A DNA stretch of 64,000 nucleotides, from contig NZ_CP126980.1 of assembly GCF_030252345.1 (NCBI RefSeq), positions 5,595,501 to 5,659,500 on the forward strand, read 5' to 3'. The notes beneath the pieces are model-generated. The model did no database searches. It was given only the letters and a program-made list of their open reading frames with translations, and was not told the origin of the DNA. Shown here piece after piece: positions 15,888 through 24,242 of this stretch. The translations under genes and the position numbers were made by a program. The stretch comes from Actinoplanes oblitus (lineage in GTDB: Bacteria; Actinomycetota; Actinomycetes; Mycobacteriales; Micromonosporaceae). How positions within the stretch are numbered: the stretch's first letter is position 1; every line of letters begins with the position of its first letter.

Positions 15888-16655
15888 TCAGACCGAGGCG
15901 AAGCGGGCGGCGAAGGCGACCGCGCCGACGTCCCCGTCCCGCAGCCGGAGCGCGATGTCCGCTTCGCCGATGTTCTCCAGGGTCCGGGCCGCGAAGTTGA
16001 TCGCGGCGGGCTCCCGGCGCAGCAACTGCTTGGCCAGGCGGGCCTGGGTGGAGCGCAACGTGGCGAAGGCGCACATGTCCAGGGCCGCGACGTAGTCGTC
16101 GGTCAGGGTTCCGGCCATGGCGTGTTCGACGACAAGTTCGCGCAGCCAGTCCGGCCAGTAGCCGTACTTGCCGACGATCTTGCCGGCGTGGATGGCCTCG
16201 GCCGGGGTGTTGCCGGCGTTGAGCAGCTGGGCGGTGACCGGCACGTCGAGGTGGGTGACGCGCAGCGCGGAGACGAAGATGCGCAGCAGCACGACAGCGC
16301 CGAACCGCGGCTCCATCTCGGCGGCGGCCCGGGCGTACTCGCCGTCGATCACCCAGGACACGACCTCGGCCTCGGCCAGGGCGGTCGGGTCGACGCCGCG
16401 GGACTCGAGTCGCTCGATGGTCTCGCGGAGCCGGGTGCGCGCCTTGTCGTACCGGTCGCGCAGGCCCTCGCTGTTGGCCTTGTTGCGGTACAGGATGGCG
16501 ATGTCGGCGGCGATGTCCGCTTCCCGTTGCAGCAGCTGCGAGCTGATGCGCGGGAGCAGAAGCTCGGTCAGGCCGATGGTGAGGATCGCTTCGTCGAACC
16601 GGTCGGAGGCGGTTTGGAACTGCTTCCACCAGTCGACGGAGTGCTCGCTGGACAT
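15888..16655 (-). CDS. Hypothetical protein, helical, function unknown
   Basis: 255 residues from the ATG at 16655, which has an AGGAGG ribosome site 6 nt upstream (minus strand). The longer start at 16748 is rejected. No domain recognised. It is almost entirely helical, with repeated pairs of helices (ASDRFDEAILTIGLTELLLP, READIAADIAILYRNKANSE, YDKARTRLRETIERLESRG, AALDMCAFATLRSTQARLAK) resembling TPR/HEAT-like repeats without a consensus. A TTTCCGGTACG element lies 79 bp upstream (16734-16744), in the same orientation and distance as that before the STAS gene at 7.6 kb. Confidence 0.6.
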   Translation of the reverse strand: MSSEHSVDWWKQFQTASDRFDEAILTIGLTELLLPRISSQLLQREADIAADIAILYRNKANSEGLRDRYDKARTRLRETIERLESRGVDPTALAEAEVVSWVIDGEYARAAAEMEPRFGAVVLLRIFVSALRVTHLDVPVTAQLLNAGNTPAEAIHAGKIVGKYGYWPDWLRELVVEHAMAGTLTDDYVAALDMCAFATLRSTQARLAKQLLRREPAAINFAARTLENIGEADIALRLRDGDVGAVAFAARFASV

Positions 16656-16776
16656 GAGACCTCCTGGTACGACTGGAAGCCTCATCGACAGTCCGGCGGG
16701 CGACCTGCGGATCCGTGGCCGGGAACCTCCGGGCGTACCGGAAAGCAACGGACCGGAACCCGAAGCGGGCCGTGCG

Positions 16777-17262
16777 TCAGTCGCCGGCCCCGCGGTCCAG
16801 GGCCAGGTCGAGCGCGAGCACGCTGCCGATGATCAGCAGCGGGTCGACGCCCGCGGTGATCTGCACGGCGTAGGTGTCGCGGACGGTCAGCCAGCGCTTG
16901 GAGACCGCGGCGACCTCGGCGCCGCCCTGCTCGATCACGTACTCGTGGTCCAGCAGGTCGCCCTTCATCTCCAGATCGTCCGGGCCGGGCACGTCGATCA
17001 CGAACTTCTCGCGAAACGGGGTGAACAGTTTCTTGCGCACCTCGGCGGCCTTCTCCCCGCCGATCCGGACCTCGTAGGTCGGGCGCAGGGCGACCAGGTG
17101 CCGGTGCACGCTGGCGACCTCCTGGCCGGACAGGTCCTCGATCACCACCCGGTTGCGGATGCTGAGCACCTTGCCGTCCACGTGGTAGACCTTCGTGCCG
17201 TTCTCGTCGAGCACGTCGAAGTCGTCACCGATGGCGAACAACCGTTCCCTGATCACATACAT
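16777..17262 (-). CDS. LURP-one-related/tubby-like family protein
   Basis: 161 residues from ATG at 17262 (MYVIRERLFAIGDDFDVLDE). The pattern FDVLDENGTKVYHVDGKVLSI, then VHRHLVALRPTYEV and a series of short beta strands (KFVIDVPGPDDLEMKGDLLD, HEYVIEQGGAEVAAVSKRW) is the LOR/tubby-like beta-barrel. Starts at 17280 or 17289 are also possible. The last strand/helix is hydrophobic (DPLLIIGSVLALDLALD), as the central helix of tubby-like barrels. It follows the FGGY kinase by 33 bp in the same direction. Function unknown; bacterial members are thought to bind phospholipid or act as scramblase-like proteins. Confidence 0.85.
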   Translation of the reverse strand: MYVIRERLFAIGDDFDVLDENGTKVYHVDGKVLSIRNRVVIEDLSGQEVASVHRHLVALRPTYEVRIGGEKAAEVRKKLFTPFREKFVIDVPGPDDLEMKGDLLDHEYVIEQGGAEVAAVSKRWLTVRDTYAVQITAGVDPLLIIGSVLALDLALDRGAGD

Positions 17263-17295
17263 GTGTCGATTGTCCGCCATCGGCGCCAAGGCGGC

Positions 17296-18888
17296 TCAGC
17301 TGTGCTCGACGGCCGCCTGCTGGATCGGCAGCGCCGCGACGTACCGCCGCATGAACGCGTCGAAACCGGCCACGTCGGCCGGGTCCGGCGCCGCGGTGTC
17401 CAGCTGCGCGCCGGCGAACACGTCGTCGTTCAGGAACTGGTCCAGGCTCTGCCCGTCCTTGCGGCCGGCCACGAACGCGGCCAGGATCGCGATGCCCCAC
17501 GCGCCGCCCTCGCCGGCCAGGTCGCCGACCGAGACCGGGGTGTTGATCGCGGCGGCGAGCAGGTTCTGCGCGACACCCTGGGTCTTGAACAGGCCGCCGT
17601 GCGCGAACATCCGGTCCAGCCGCACCGACTCGGCCTTCTGCAGCACGTCCATGCCGATCCGCAGGGTGGCCAGGGCCGAGTAGAGCTGGGTCCGCATGAA
17701 GGTGGCGAGGTCGAGCGTGCTGCCCGGCTCGCGCAGGAACAGCGGCCGGCCCTCGTGCAGCCGGGTGATCGGCTCGCCGGAGAGGTAGTTGAACGCCATC
17801 AGGCCACCGCCGTCGGGAGCCCCGCGCAGCGCGGACCGGAACAGCGTCTCGAAGACGGTGTTGCTGTCCGCCGGCGCACCGAGCGCCGTGGCGAACTCGG
17901 CGAACAGGCCGGCCCACGAGTTCAGCTCGCTGGCGCCGTTGTTGCAGTGCACCATCGCCACCAGGTCACCGGCCGGGGTGGTGACCAGGTCCACCTCGGG
18001 GTGCATCCGGCTCAGCGGGCCGTCCAGCACGATCATGGCGAAGATGCTGGTGCCGGCGCTGACGTTGCCGGTGCGGCGGGCCACCGAGTTGGTGGCGACC
18101 ATGCCGGTGCCGGCGTCGCCCTCGGGCGGGCAGAGCGGCAGACCGGCCTGCAGGACGCCGCTCGGGTCGAGCAGCCGTGCACCGGCCTCGGTGAGCGTGC
18201 CGGCCGCCTCGCCGGCGGGCAGCACCGCGGGCAGCAGCTCGGCCAGCGGCGCCGGCACCCCGCGCCCGGCGACCAGCTCGTCGAACTGGGCGAGCATGCC
18301 CGCGTCGTAGCCACCGGTGGCCACGTCGATCGGGAACATGCCGCTGGCGTCGCCGACGCCGAGCACCTGGCGCCCGGTCAGCTTCCAGTGCACGTAACCG
18401 GCCAGCGTGGTGAAGTGGGCGAGCCGGGCGATGTGCTCCTCGCCGTTGAGGATCGCCTGGTAGAGGTGGGCGATGCTCCAGCGGTGCGGGATGTTGTGAC
18501 CGAACAGGTCGCTGAGCGCCTCGGAGGCCTCGCCGGTGTTCGTGTTGCGCCAGGTGCGGAACGGGGTGAGCAGCTCCCCCTCGCCGTCGAAGGCCAGGTA
18601 ACCGTGCATCATCGCGGACACCCCGAGGGCGCCGGTGGTGCGCAGCTCGGTGCCGTGTTTCGCGCGGACGTCGGCGGCCAGCTCGGCGAAGCAGTCCTGC
18701 AGCCCGGCCCAGACCGCCTCGAGCGAGTAGGTCCAGACGCGGTCGACGAACTGGTTCTCCCAGTCGTGGCTGCCGACCGCGATCGCCTCGTGGTCGGGGC
18801 CGATCAGCACCGCCTTGATCCGGGTCGACCCCAGCTCGATCCCGAGGGCCGTGCTCCCGGCGTCGATCGCCTCACGCAAGTTCGTCAT
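17296..18888 (-). CDS. FGGY family carbohydrate kinase (ribulo/xylulokinase-like)
   Basis: 530 residues. The N-terminal ATPase core starts [16 protein letters not shown] (phosphate 1 motif with GSTRIK), and the C-terminal core has [16 protein letters not shown] and [21 protein letters not shown] with the phosphate 2/adenosine signature (GGxxKs-type). Length and motifs fit FGGY kinases of the L-ribulokinase/xylulokinase group; the sugar cannot be read from sequence. A GTG at 18894 is an alternative start. Cotranscribed with the LURP-one gene. A 375-bp gap separates it from the siderophore operon and must carry its promoter. Confidence 0.88.
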   Translation of the reverse strand: MTNLREAIDAGSTALGIELGSTRIKAVLIGPDHEAIAVGSHDWENQFVDRVWTYSLEAVWAGLQDCFAELAADVRAKHGTELRTTGALGVSAMMHGYLAFDGEGELLTPFRTWRNTNTGEASEALSDLFGHNIPHRWSIAHLYQAILNGEEHIARLAHFTTLAGYVHWKLTGRQVLGVGDASGMFPIDVATGGYDAGMLAQFDELVAGRGVPAPLAELLPAVLPAGEAAGTLTEAGARLLDPSGVLQAGLPLCPPEGDAGTGMVATNSVARRTGNVSAGTSIFAMIVLDGPLSRMHPEVDLVTTPAGDLVAMVHCNNGASELNSWAGLFAEFATALGAPADSNTVFETLFRSALRGAPDGGGLMAFNYLSGEPITRLHEGRPLFLREPGSTLDLATFMRTQLYSALATLRIGMDVLQKAESVRLDRMFAHGGLFKTQGVAQNLLAAAINTPVSVGDLAGEGGAWGIAILAAFVAGRKDGQSLDQFLNDDVFAGAQLDTAAPDPADVAGFDAFMRRYVAALPIQQAAVEHS

Positions 18889-19263
18889 GTTCACGTTCTA
18901 CCGTACGAGTCTGCTGGTCTACTAGCGGCCCCACCCGTCAATTGTGATCGTTACCATCCCGATCCGCCGGGGCTCACATCGAAACACACAACAGCCCGCT
19001 TCCCGGCTCGCCGACGCCGCCGCTTCCCACATTCAGAACCTGTTTTGCGTACGCCCGGAGCAGGGCTCCCCGATGAAAACAGCGTCCAGCGCGGGCTTCG
19101 CGGCTTATGTGGCAATCGTCACTTGACGGCCACCCACGTGGCCCTCATGAGGATATGCGCAGGTCGCGGCGCTTTCCAGGTCCCTGCAGCCCCGGCGTCA
19201 GGCGTCCAACGGCGCCTAGGGCGAGTTTCCTTCCCGCGGCCCGACAGTTAGCCTGCCCTCTTG
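18889..19263. other. Intergenic region between divergent FGGY kinase and siderophore operon
   Basis: No gene seen. It is slightly AT-richer around 18930-19060, and next to the kinase start the sequence GTACGAGTCTGCTGGTCTAC looks promoter-like but holds no clear consensus. The iron box at 19264-19282 closes the region on the right. Confidence 0.4.
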
Positions 19264-19282
19264 TTAGGTAAGGTTTACCTTA
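19264..19282 (+). promoter_or_regulatory. IdeR/DmdR iron box
   Basis: TTAGGTAAGGTTTACCTTA matches the 19-bp IdeR/DmdR1 consensus TTAGGTTAGGCTAACCTAA at 15 of 19 positions, with AGGTAA/TTACCT arms about a 3-bp centre. It abuts the GTG of the decarboxylase gene, so Fe2+-loaded regulator would block transcription at the start; the mRNA is probably leaderless or almost so. Confidence 0.85.
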
Positions 19283-20764
19283 GTGGAGGCCCCGTTGGAG
19301 CGGTCCGATTCCCCGCATCTGTTTTCCGGCTCCACCCTGGACGGCTACACGTCCGGTGTGTGGCACGCGTCGGCGCTGCTCGCCGACCGGGTGAAGGCAG
19401 TGCGGCAGCCGTACTCCGGCGCAGGCGTCGCCGAGTTGCAGGAACAGGTCGACACCATCGACCTCGACCGGCCCCTCGGTGACACCGGTGCGGCATTGCA
19501 CGAGATCGCCCGGCTCTACCTGGACAACGCCGTCTGGTTCCATGAGCCGACCTACGTCGCCCACCTCAACTGCCCGGTCGCCATCCCCGCGCTCAGCGCG
19601 GAGGTGCTGATCTCGGCGGTCAACTCCTCGGTGGACACCTGGGACCAGAGCACCGCGGGCACCCTCATCGAGCGCCGCCTGATCGACTGGACGGCCGGGC
19701 GGATCGGCTTCGACCCGGGCGCCGACGGCATCTTCACCAGCGGCGGCACCCAGTCCAACCTGCAGGCTCTGCTGCTGGCCCGCGAGGAGACCCTGGCCGG
19801 TCCGGCCGGGGACCGGGCCACCACGATCCCGAAGCTACGGATCTTCGCCACCACCGAGAGCCACTTCAGCGTCAGCAAGTCGGCCGGCGTCCTCGGCATG
19901 GCCGCCGACGCGGTGGTCGGTGTGGCCACCGACGGCACCGGCCGGATGGACCCGGAGGCGCTCGCCGCCGCCATCGACGACGTGCGCCGCGACGGCGGGA
20001 TCCCGATGGCCGTCGTCGCCACCGCCGGCACCACCGACCTGGGCCGCATCGACCCGGTCGACGCCATCGCGGCGATCTGCGAGAGCCGGGGCATCTGGTT
20101 GCACGTCGACGCCGCGTACGGCTGCGGTCTGCTCGTCTCGCGCCGCCGGAACCTGCTGGACGGCATCGAGCGGGCCGACTCGGTGACCGTCGACTTCCAC
20201 AAGAGCTACTTCCAGCCGGTCAGTTCCAGCGCGATCGTGGTGCGCCGGGGCGAGACGATGCGCCGGATCGCGGTGCACGCCGACTACCTGAACCCGCGCA
20301 CCGCCGCCGTACCGAATCAGGTCGACAAGAGCCTGCAGACCACCCGCCGCTTCGACGCGCTGAAGTTGTGGATGACGCTGCGGACCATGGGCGCCGAGCA
20401 GATCGGTGCCATGTTCGACGCCGTCATCGACCGGGCGCACGAGGTCTACCTGGAGATCTGCGACGACCCGGACTTCGAGGCGGTGGCCGCGCCGACGCTG
20501 AGCACGGTGCTGTTCCGGTACCGGCCGGCCGGGACGACCGTCGCCGAGTGCGACGACCTGATGCCGCGGCTGCGCCAGCGGCTGTTCCACGGCGGCCGGG
20601 CGATCGTCGCCGGCACCACCATCGGCGGCCACTACTGGCTCAAGTTCACCCTGCTCAACCCGAACACCACGATGGACGACCTGCGCAGCGTGCTGGACCT
20701 GATCCGCGGGATCGGCGCCGAGATGACCGGCGAGCGCGACGAGGCCGCGGCGGTGATGGCCTGA
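19283..20764 (+). CDS. desA: PLP-dependent lysine decarboxylase (DesA-like)
   Basis: 493 residues from a GTG directly after the iron box. Group II (aromatic-type) PLP decarboxylase: TSGGTQSNLQALLLAREE binds cofactor phosphate, HVDAAYGCGLLVSRRR carries the pyridine-contacting Asp, and VDFHKSYFQP contains the Schiff-base lysine. With the genes downstream it matches desferrioxamine DesA, which converts L-lysine to cadaverine. Paralogues act on 2,4-diaminobutyrate or ornithine, so the diamine is inferred from context. The stop TGA overlaps the next ATG (TGATG). Confidence 0.93.
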   Translation: MEAPLERSDSPHLFSGSTLDGYTSGVWHASALLADRVKAVRQPYSGAGVAELQEQVDTIDLDRPLGDTGAALHEIARLYLDNAVWFHEPTYVAHLNCPVAIPALSAEVLISAVNSSVDTWDQSTAGTLIERRLIDWTAGRIGFDPGADGIFTSGGTQSNLQALLLAREETLAGPAGDRATTIPKLRIFATTESHFSVSKSAGVLGMAADAVVGVATDGTGRMDPEALAAAIDDVRRDGGIPMAVVATAGTTDLGRIDPVDAIAAICESRGIWLHVDAAYGCGLLVSRRRNLLDGIERADSVTVDFHKSYFQPVSSSAIVVRRGETMRRIAVHADYLNPRTAAVPNQVDKSLQTTRRFDALKLWMTLRTMGAEQIGAMFDAVIDRAHEVYLEICDDPDFEAVAAPTLSTVLFRYRPAGTTVAECDDLMPRLRQRLFHGGRAIVAGTTIGGHYWLKFTLLNPNTTMDDLRSVLDLIRGIGAEMTGERDEAAAVMA

Positions 20765-22044
20765 TGCGCACGTACGACTTCGCCGCGATCGGCGTCGGCC
20801 CGTTCAACCTGGGACTGGCCGCGCTCACCCAGGACCTCGCCGACGTCGACGGTATCTTCCTGGAGCAGCGGGCCGAGTTCGACTGGCATCCCGGTCTGAT
20901 GATCGACGGTGTGACGATCCAGGTGCCGTTCATGGCCGACCTGGTCACGATGGCCGATCCGACCTCACGCTTCTCGTTCCTCAACTACCTCAAGCAGGTC
21001 GGCCGGCTCTATCCGTTCTACATCCGGGAGAGCTTCTACCCGCTGCGCGCCGAGTACAACGAGTACTGCAAGTGGGTGGCCCGGCAGCTGCCGTCGATCA
21101 GGTGGAACACCCGCGTCGACACCGTCACCCACGACGGCGAGGCGTACCTGGTGCACACGAACAATGCGACGTTCCGGGCCCGCAAGCTGGTGCTCGGCAT
21201 CGGCACGGCGCCGCGTGTCCCGGCCGCCGTGGACCGGGGACCCCACGTGCACAGCGCCGACTATCTGCCCGAGAAGGCCAAGCTCCAGCAGCTCGACTCG
21301 ATCACCATCATCGGCAGCGGGCAGAGTGCCGCGGAGATCTACCTCGATCTTCTCAACGACATCGAGACGTACGGTTACCACCTGAGCTGGATCACCCGCT
21401 CCCCGCGGTTCTTCCCGATGGAGTACACCAAGCTCACGCTGGAGATGACCTCGCCGGAGTACATCCGGTACCACCAGCGCCTGCCGCTGGAGACACGCGA
21501 CCGGCTCGGTCGTGAGCAGCGCAACCTCTACAAGGGCATCAGCGGCGACCTGATCGACACCATCTACGACACGCTCTACGCCAAGAGCCTGGCCGGGCCG
21601 GTGTCCACGACACTGCTGACCGCCACAGCTCTCTCCGGCGTGATCTGGGACGGCGAGCGCTGGACGCTGGCGCTGGAGCACCAGGAGGACGGCAGCTCAT
21701 TCACGGCCACCACCCGGGGGCTCGTGCTGGCCACCGGCTACGCCCCCAGGGTGCCGTCCTTCCTGGACCCCGTCCGTGATCGGATCAACTGGGACGCCCG
21801 TGGCCGGTTCGACGTCACCGTCGACTACGCCGTCGACCGCGAAGGCGACGAGATCTTCGTGCAGAACGCGGCCGGGCACACCCACAGCGTTACCGACCCC
21901 GACCTGGGCATGGGCGCCTACCGCAACAGCGTGATCCTTCGGGGTATCACCGGGCGTGAGATCTACCAGGTCGAGGAGTCGATCGCCTTCCAGCAGTTCG
22001 GGGCCCCCGCGGCCGACATCCCTAAGGCACTGGTGACATCGTGA
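20764..22044 (+). CDS. desB: Cadaverine/lysine N-monooxygenase (DesB-like)
   Basis: 426 residues; the start at 20764 overlaps the previous stop. Flavin N-hydroxylase of the IucD/SidA family: FAD motif GVGPFNLGLAAL at residues about 10-21, the FAT-region FLEQRAEFDWHPGL, NADPH motif IIGSGQSAAEIYLDLL near 180, and the C-terminal ATGY motif (VLATGYAPRVP). Hydroxylates the primary amine of cadaverine to N-hydroxycadaverine, the first committed step to the hydroxamate. The next gene starts at the overlapping GTG (GTGA). Confidence 0.95.
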   Translation: MRTYDFAAIGVGPFNLGLAALTQDLADVDGIFLEQRAEFDWHPGLMIDGVTIQVPFMADLVTMADPTSRFSFLNYLKQVGRLYPFYIRESFYPLRAEYNEYCKWVARQLPSIRWNTRVDTVTHDGEAYLVHTNNATFRARKLVLGIGTAPRVPAAVDRGPHVHSADYLPEKAKLQQLDSITIIGSGQSAAEIYLDLLNDIETYGYHLSWITRSPRFFPMEYTKLTLEMTSPEYIRYHQRLPLETRDRLGREQRNLYKGISGDLIDTIYDTLYAKSLAGPVSTTLLTATALSGVIWDGERWTLALEHQEDGSSFTATTRGLVLATGYAPRVPSFLDPVRDRINWDARGRFDVTVDYAVDREGDEIFVQNAAGHTHSVTDPDLGMGAYRNSVILRGITGREIYQVEESIAFQQFGAPAADIPKALVTS

Positions 22045-24242
22045 GACTCGTACCGCTGGATCTCGACCGTGATCTTGATCTTCTCTTCGCCTGGGTGACG
22101 CATCCCCGCGCGCACTACTGGGGCCTGCAGGGCGCCAGCAGGGAGCGGGTGCGCGAGGAGTACCAGGGCTTCCTGGACAACCCGCACTACGACGTGTGGC
22201 TCGGGCTGGACGACGACGATGCCCCGCTGTTCCTCGCCGAGACCTACGACCCGGCGCACAGCGAGCTGGCTCCGCACTACGCCGTACGGCCCGGTGACAT
22301 CGGCATGCACGTGCTCGTCGCGCCGCCGACCCGCAAACGCTCCGGGGTCACCTCCGCGGTGATGCGGGCCGTCATGGACTTCTGCTTCGCCGATCCGCGG
22401 ATCGAGCGGGTCGTCGTCGAACCGGATGTCCGCAACGACGCCATCCAGCGCAAGAACGCCGAGGTCGGGTTCGTGCCGGAACGCGACGTGCCGCTGCACG
22501 GCAAGACCGGCCGACTCAGCTTCTGCACCCGCACGGCGTACGCGATGAGCGTCCCGCACCTGCGGCCGGAGGCCATCGAGTTCGCGCACCGGCGGCTGAT
22601 CGCGAAGGCCATCGCCGAGTTCAGCCACGAGCGCCTGCTCTCGCCCGTCCATGACCCGTCCCGGAACAGGTACCGATGCGGCGAGAACACGTTCACCGCG
22701 AAGCGCTACCCGCTCGAGCACTGGGTGATCGACCCCGAGTCACTGGACGGGCCGCTCGACGCGCTCGACTTCATCGCTCGCCTGCGCGAGACGCTCGGCA
22801 TCCCGGCGAAACTGCTCGGCACGTACCTCGAGGAGATCTCCGCGACGCTGGCCGGCAGCGCCTGGAAGTACACGCATCGCCGGGAGACCGCCGAGGATCT
22901 CGTCCACGCGAGCTTCCAGACCATCGAGGCGGCCATGACCGAGGGGCACCCCGGGTTCGTGGCGAACAACGGGCGCATCGGTTACGGGCTCAGCGATCAC
23001 GAGGCCTACACCCCGGAGTCCGGGCGGCCGGTCCGCTTGCGGTGGGTCGCCGTTCGCAAGGACCAGAGCATCTTCGTGTACGCCGGTGACGAGCGCGACC
23101 ACTACCGGGCCGAGCTGGGTGACCTGCTGGACCGTTTCGAGCAGCAGCTCCGTGGCCACGGGCTGGACCCGGCCGGGTACCGCTACCTGCCGGTGCACCC
23201 GTGGCAGTGGGAGCACAAGGTCACCGTCACGTTCGCACCCGAGGTGGCCCGCAGGGCGATCGTCCCGCTCGACGCCGGACCTGATCGTTATCAGGCACAG
23301 CAGTCGATCCGGACGTTCTTCAACCTGGACCGGCCGGAACGCCACTACGTCAAGACCGCGATCGCCGTGCAGAACATGGGTTTCCTGCGCGGGCTGTCGC
23401 CGAAGTACATGCGGGCCACGCCACCGATCAACGACTGGGTCGCGCGGGTCGTGGAGGGTGACGAGGAGCTGCGCGCCTGCGGGTTCGGCGTGCTGCGGGA
23501 GCTGGCGGCGATCGGGTACATCGGTGACGCCTTCCACCGGAGCGAGACACCCAGCGCGTACACCAAGATGCTCGCCGCCCTGTGGCGGGAGAGCCCGCTC
23601 CCGCGTCTCGCCGCGGGCGAGCGGCTCGCCACCATGGCCAGTCTGCTGCACCGCGACCGCGCCGGGAAGTCGCTGGCCGCCGCCCTGATCCGCGAGTCCG
23701 GCGTGGCACCGGCGGCGTGGGTGGCGACCTACCTGCGCGCCTACCTTCGGCCGATCGTGCACTGCCTGCTCAAGCACGATCTGGCGTTCATGCCGCACGG
23801 CGAGAACCTGATCCTCGTGCTCGAGAACCACGTGCCCGTCCGGGTGTTCATGAAGGACATCGGCGAGGAGGTGGCGGTCATGAACGACCAGCCGCTGCCG
23901 CCCGAGGTGGAGCGGATCCGCATCGAGGTCAGCGACGAGATCAAGGAACTGGCGGTCTTCACCGACGTGTTCGATGGGTTCCTGCGGCACCTCGCCGGGA
24001 TCCTCGACTCGGACGGGGTGCTCAGCGCCGCCGAGTTCTGGGCGCTGGCCGGCGACTGCGTCCGCGAGCACGCCAAGGACCACCCGTCCCTCGGCGGGCG
24101 GCTCGACCTGCTGCGGCCCACCTTCCGGCACTCCTGTCTGAACCGGCTCCAGCTGCGCAACACGCTGCAGATGGTGGACCTCACCGACCAGGCCAGCTCG
24201 CTGATCTTCGCGGGCGAGCTGGACAACCCGATCGCGGCATGA
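22041..24242 (+). CDS. desD: DesC-DesD fusion: GNAT acyltransferase plus IucA/IucC siderophore synthetase
   Basis: 733 residues, two enzymes in one frame. Residues about 1-180 form a GNAT acyltransferase of the AlcB/RhbD type (GDIGMHVLVAPPTRKRSGVT, ERVVVEPDVRNDAIQRKNAE), which adds succinyl or acetyl to N-hydroxycadaverine. Residues about 190-733 form an NRPS-independent siderophore synthetase: HPGFVANNGRIGYGLSD, YLPVHPWQWEHKV, LSPKYMRATPPI, AFMPHGENLILVLENHVPV. In Streptomyces these are separate genes desC and desD. The link (TAYAMSVPHLRPEAIEFAHR) is continuous with no stop, so it is a genuine fusion. ATGA overlap with the next gene. Confidence 0.92.
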   Translation: MRLVPLDLDRDLDLLFAWVTHPRAHYWGLQGASRERVREEYQGFLDNPHYDVWLGLDDDDAPLFLAETYDPAHSELAPHYAVRPGDIGMHVLVAPPTRKRSGVTSAVMRAVMDFCFADPRIERVVVEPDVRNDAIQRKNAEVGFVPERDVPLHGKTGRLSFCTRTAYAMSVPHLRPEAIEFAHRRLIAKAIAEFSHERLLSPVHDPSRNRYRCGENTFTAKRYPLEHWVIDPESLDGPLDALDFIARLRETLGIPAKLLGTYLEEISATLAGSAWKYTHRRETAEDLVHASFQTIEAAMTEGHPGFVANNGRIGYGLSDHEAYTPESGRPVRLRWVAVRKDQSIFVYAGDERDHYRAELGDLLDRFEQQLRGHGLDPAGYRYLPVHPWQWEHKVTVTFAPEVARRAIVPLDAGPDRYQAQQSIRTFFNLDRPERHYVKTAIAVQNMGFLRGLSPKYMRATPPINDWVARVVEGDEELRACGFGVLRELAAIGYIGDAFHRSETPSAYTKMLAALWRESPLPRLAAGERLATMASLLHRDRAGKSLAAALIRESGVAPAAWVATYLRAYLRPIVHCLLKHDLAFMPHGENLILVLENHVPVRVFMKDIGEEVAVMNDQPLPPEVERIRIEVSDEIKELAVFTDVFDGFLRHLAGILDSDGVLSAAEFWALAGDCVREHAKDHPSLGGRLDLLRPTFRHSCLNRLQLRNTLQMVDLTDQASSLIFAGELDNPIAA

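Noticed and set aside
15888..16655. TPR protein identity for the helical hypothetical gene
   Set aside because: Helix pairs are present, but the TPR consensus (W/LG/Y...A/F/E..P) is not, so only helical character is claimed.
16168..19251. 1027-residue plus-strand open frame
   Set aside because: It runs antisense to the FGGY kinase, LURP-one and hypothetical genes; its composition is the G/R/V-rich signature of high-GC shadow frames and it has no domain.
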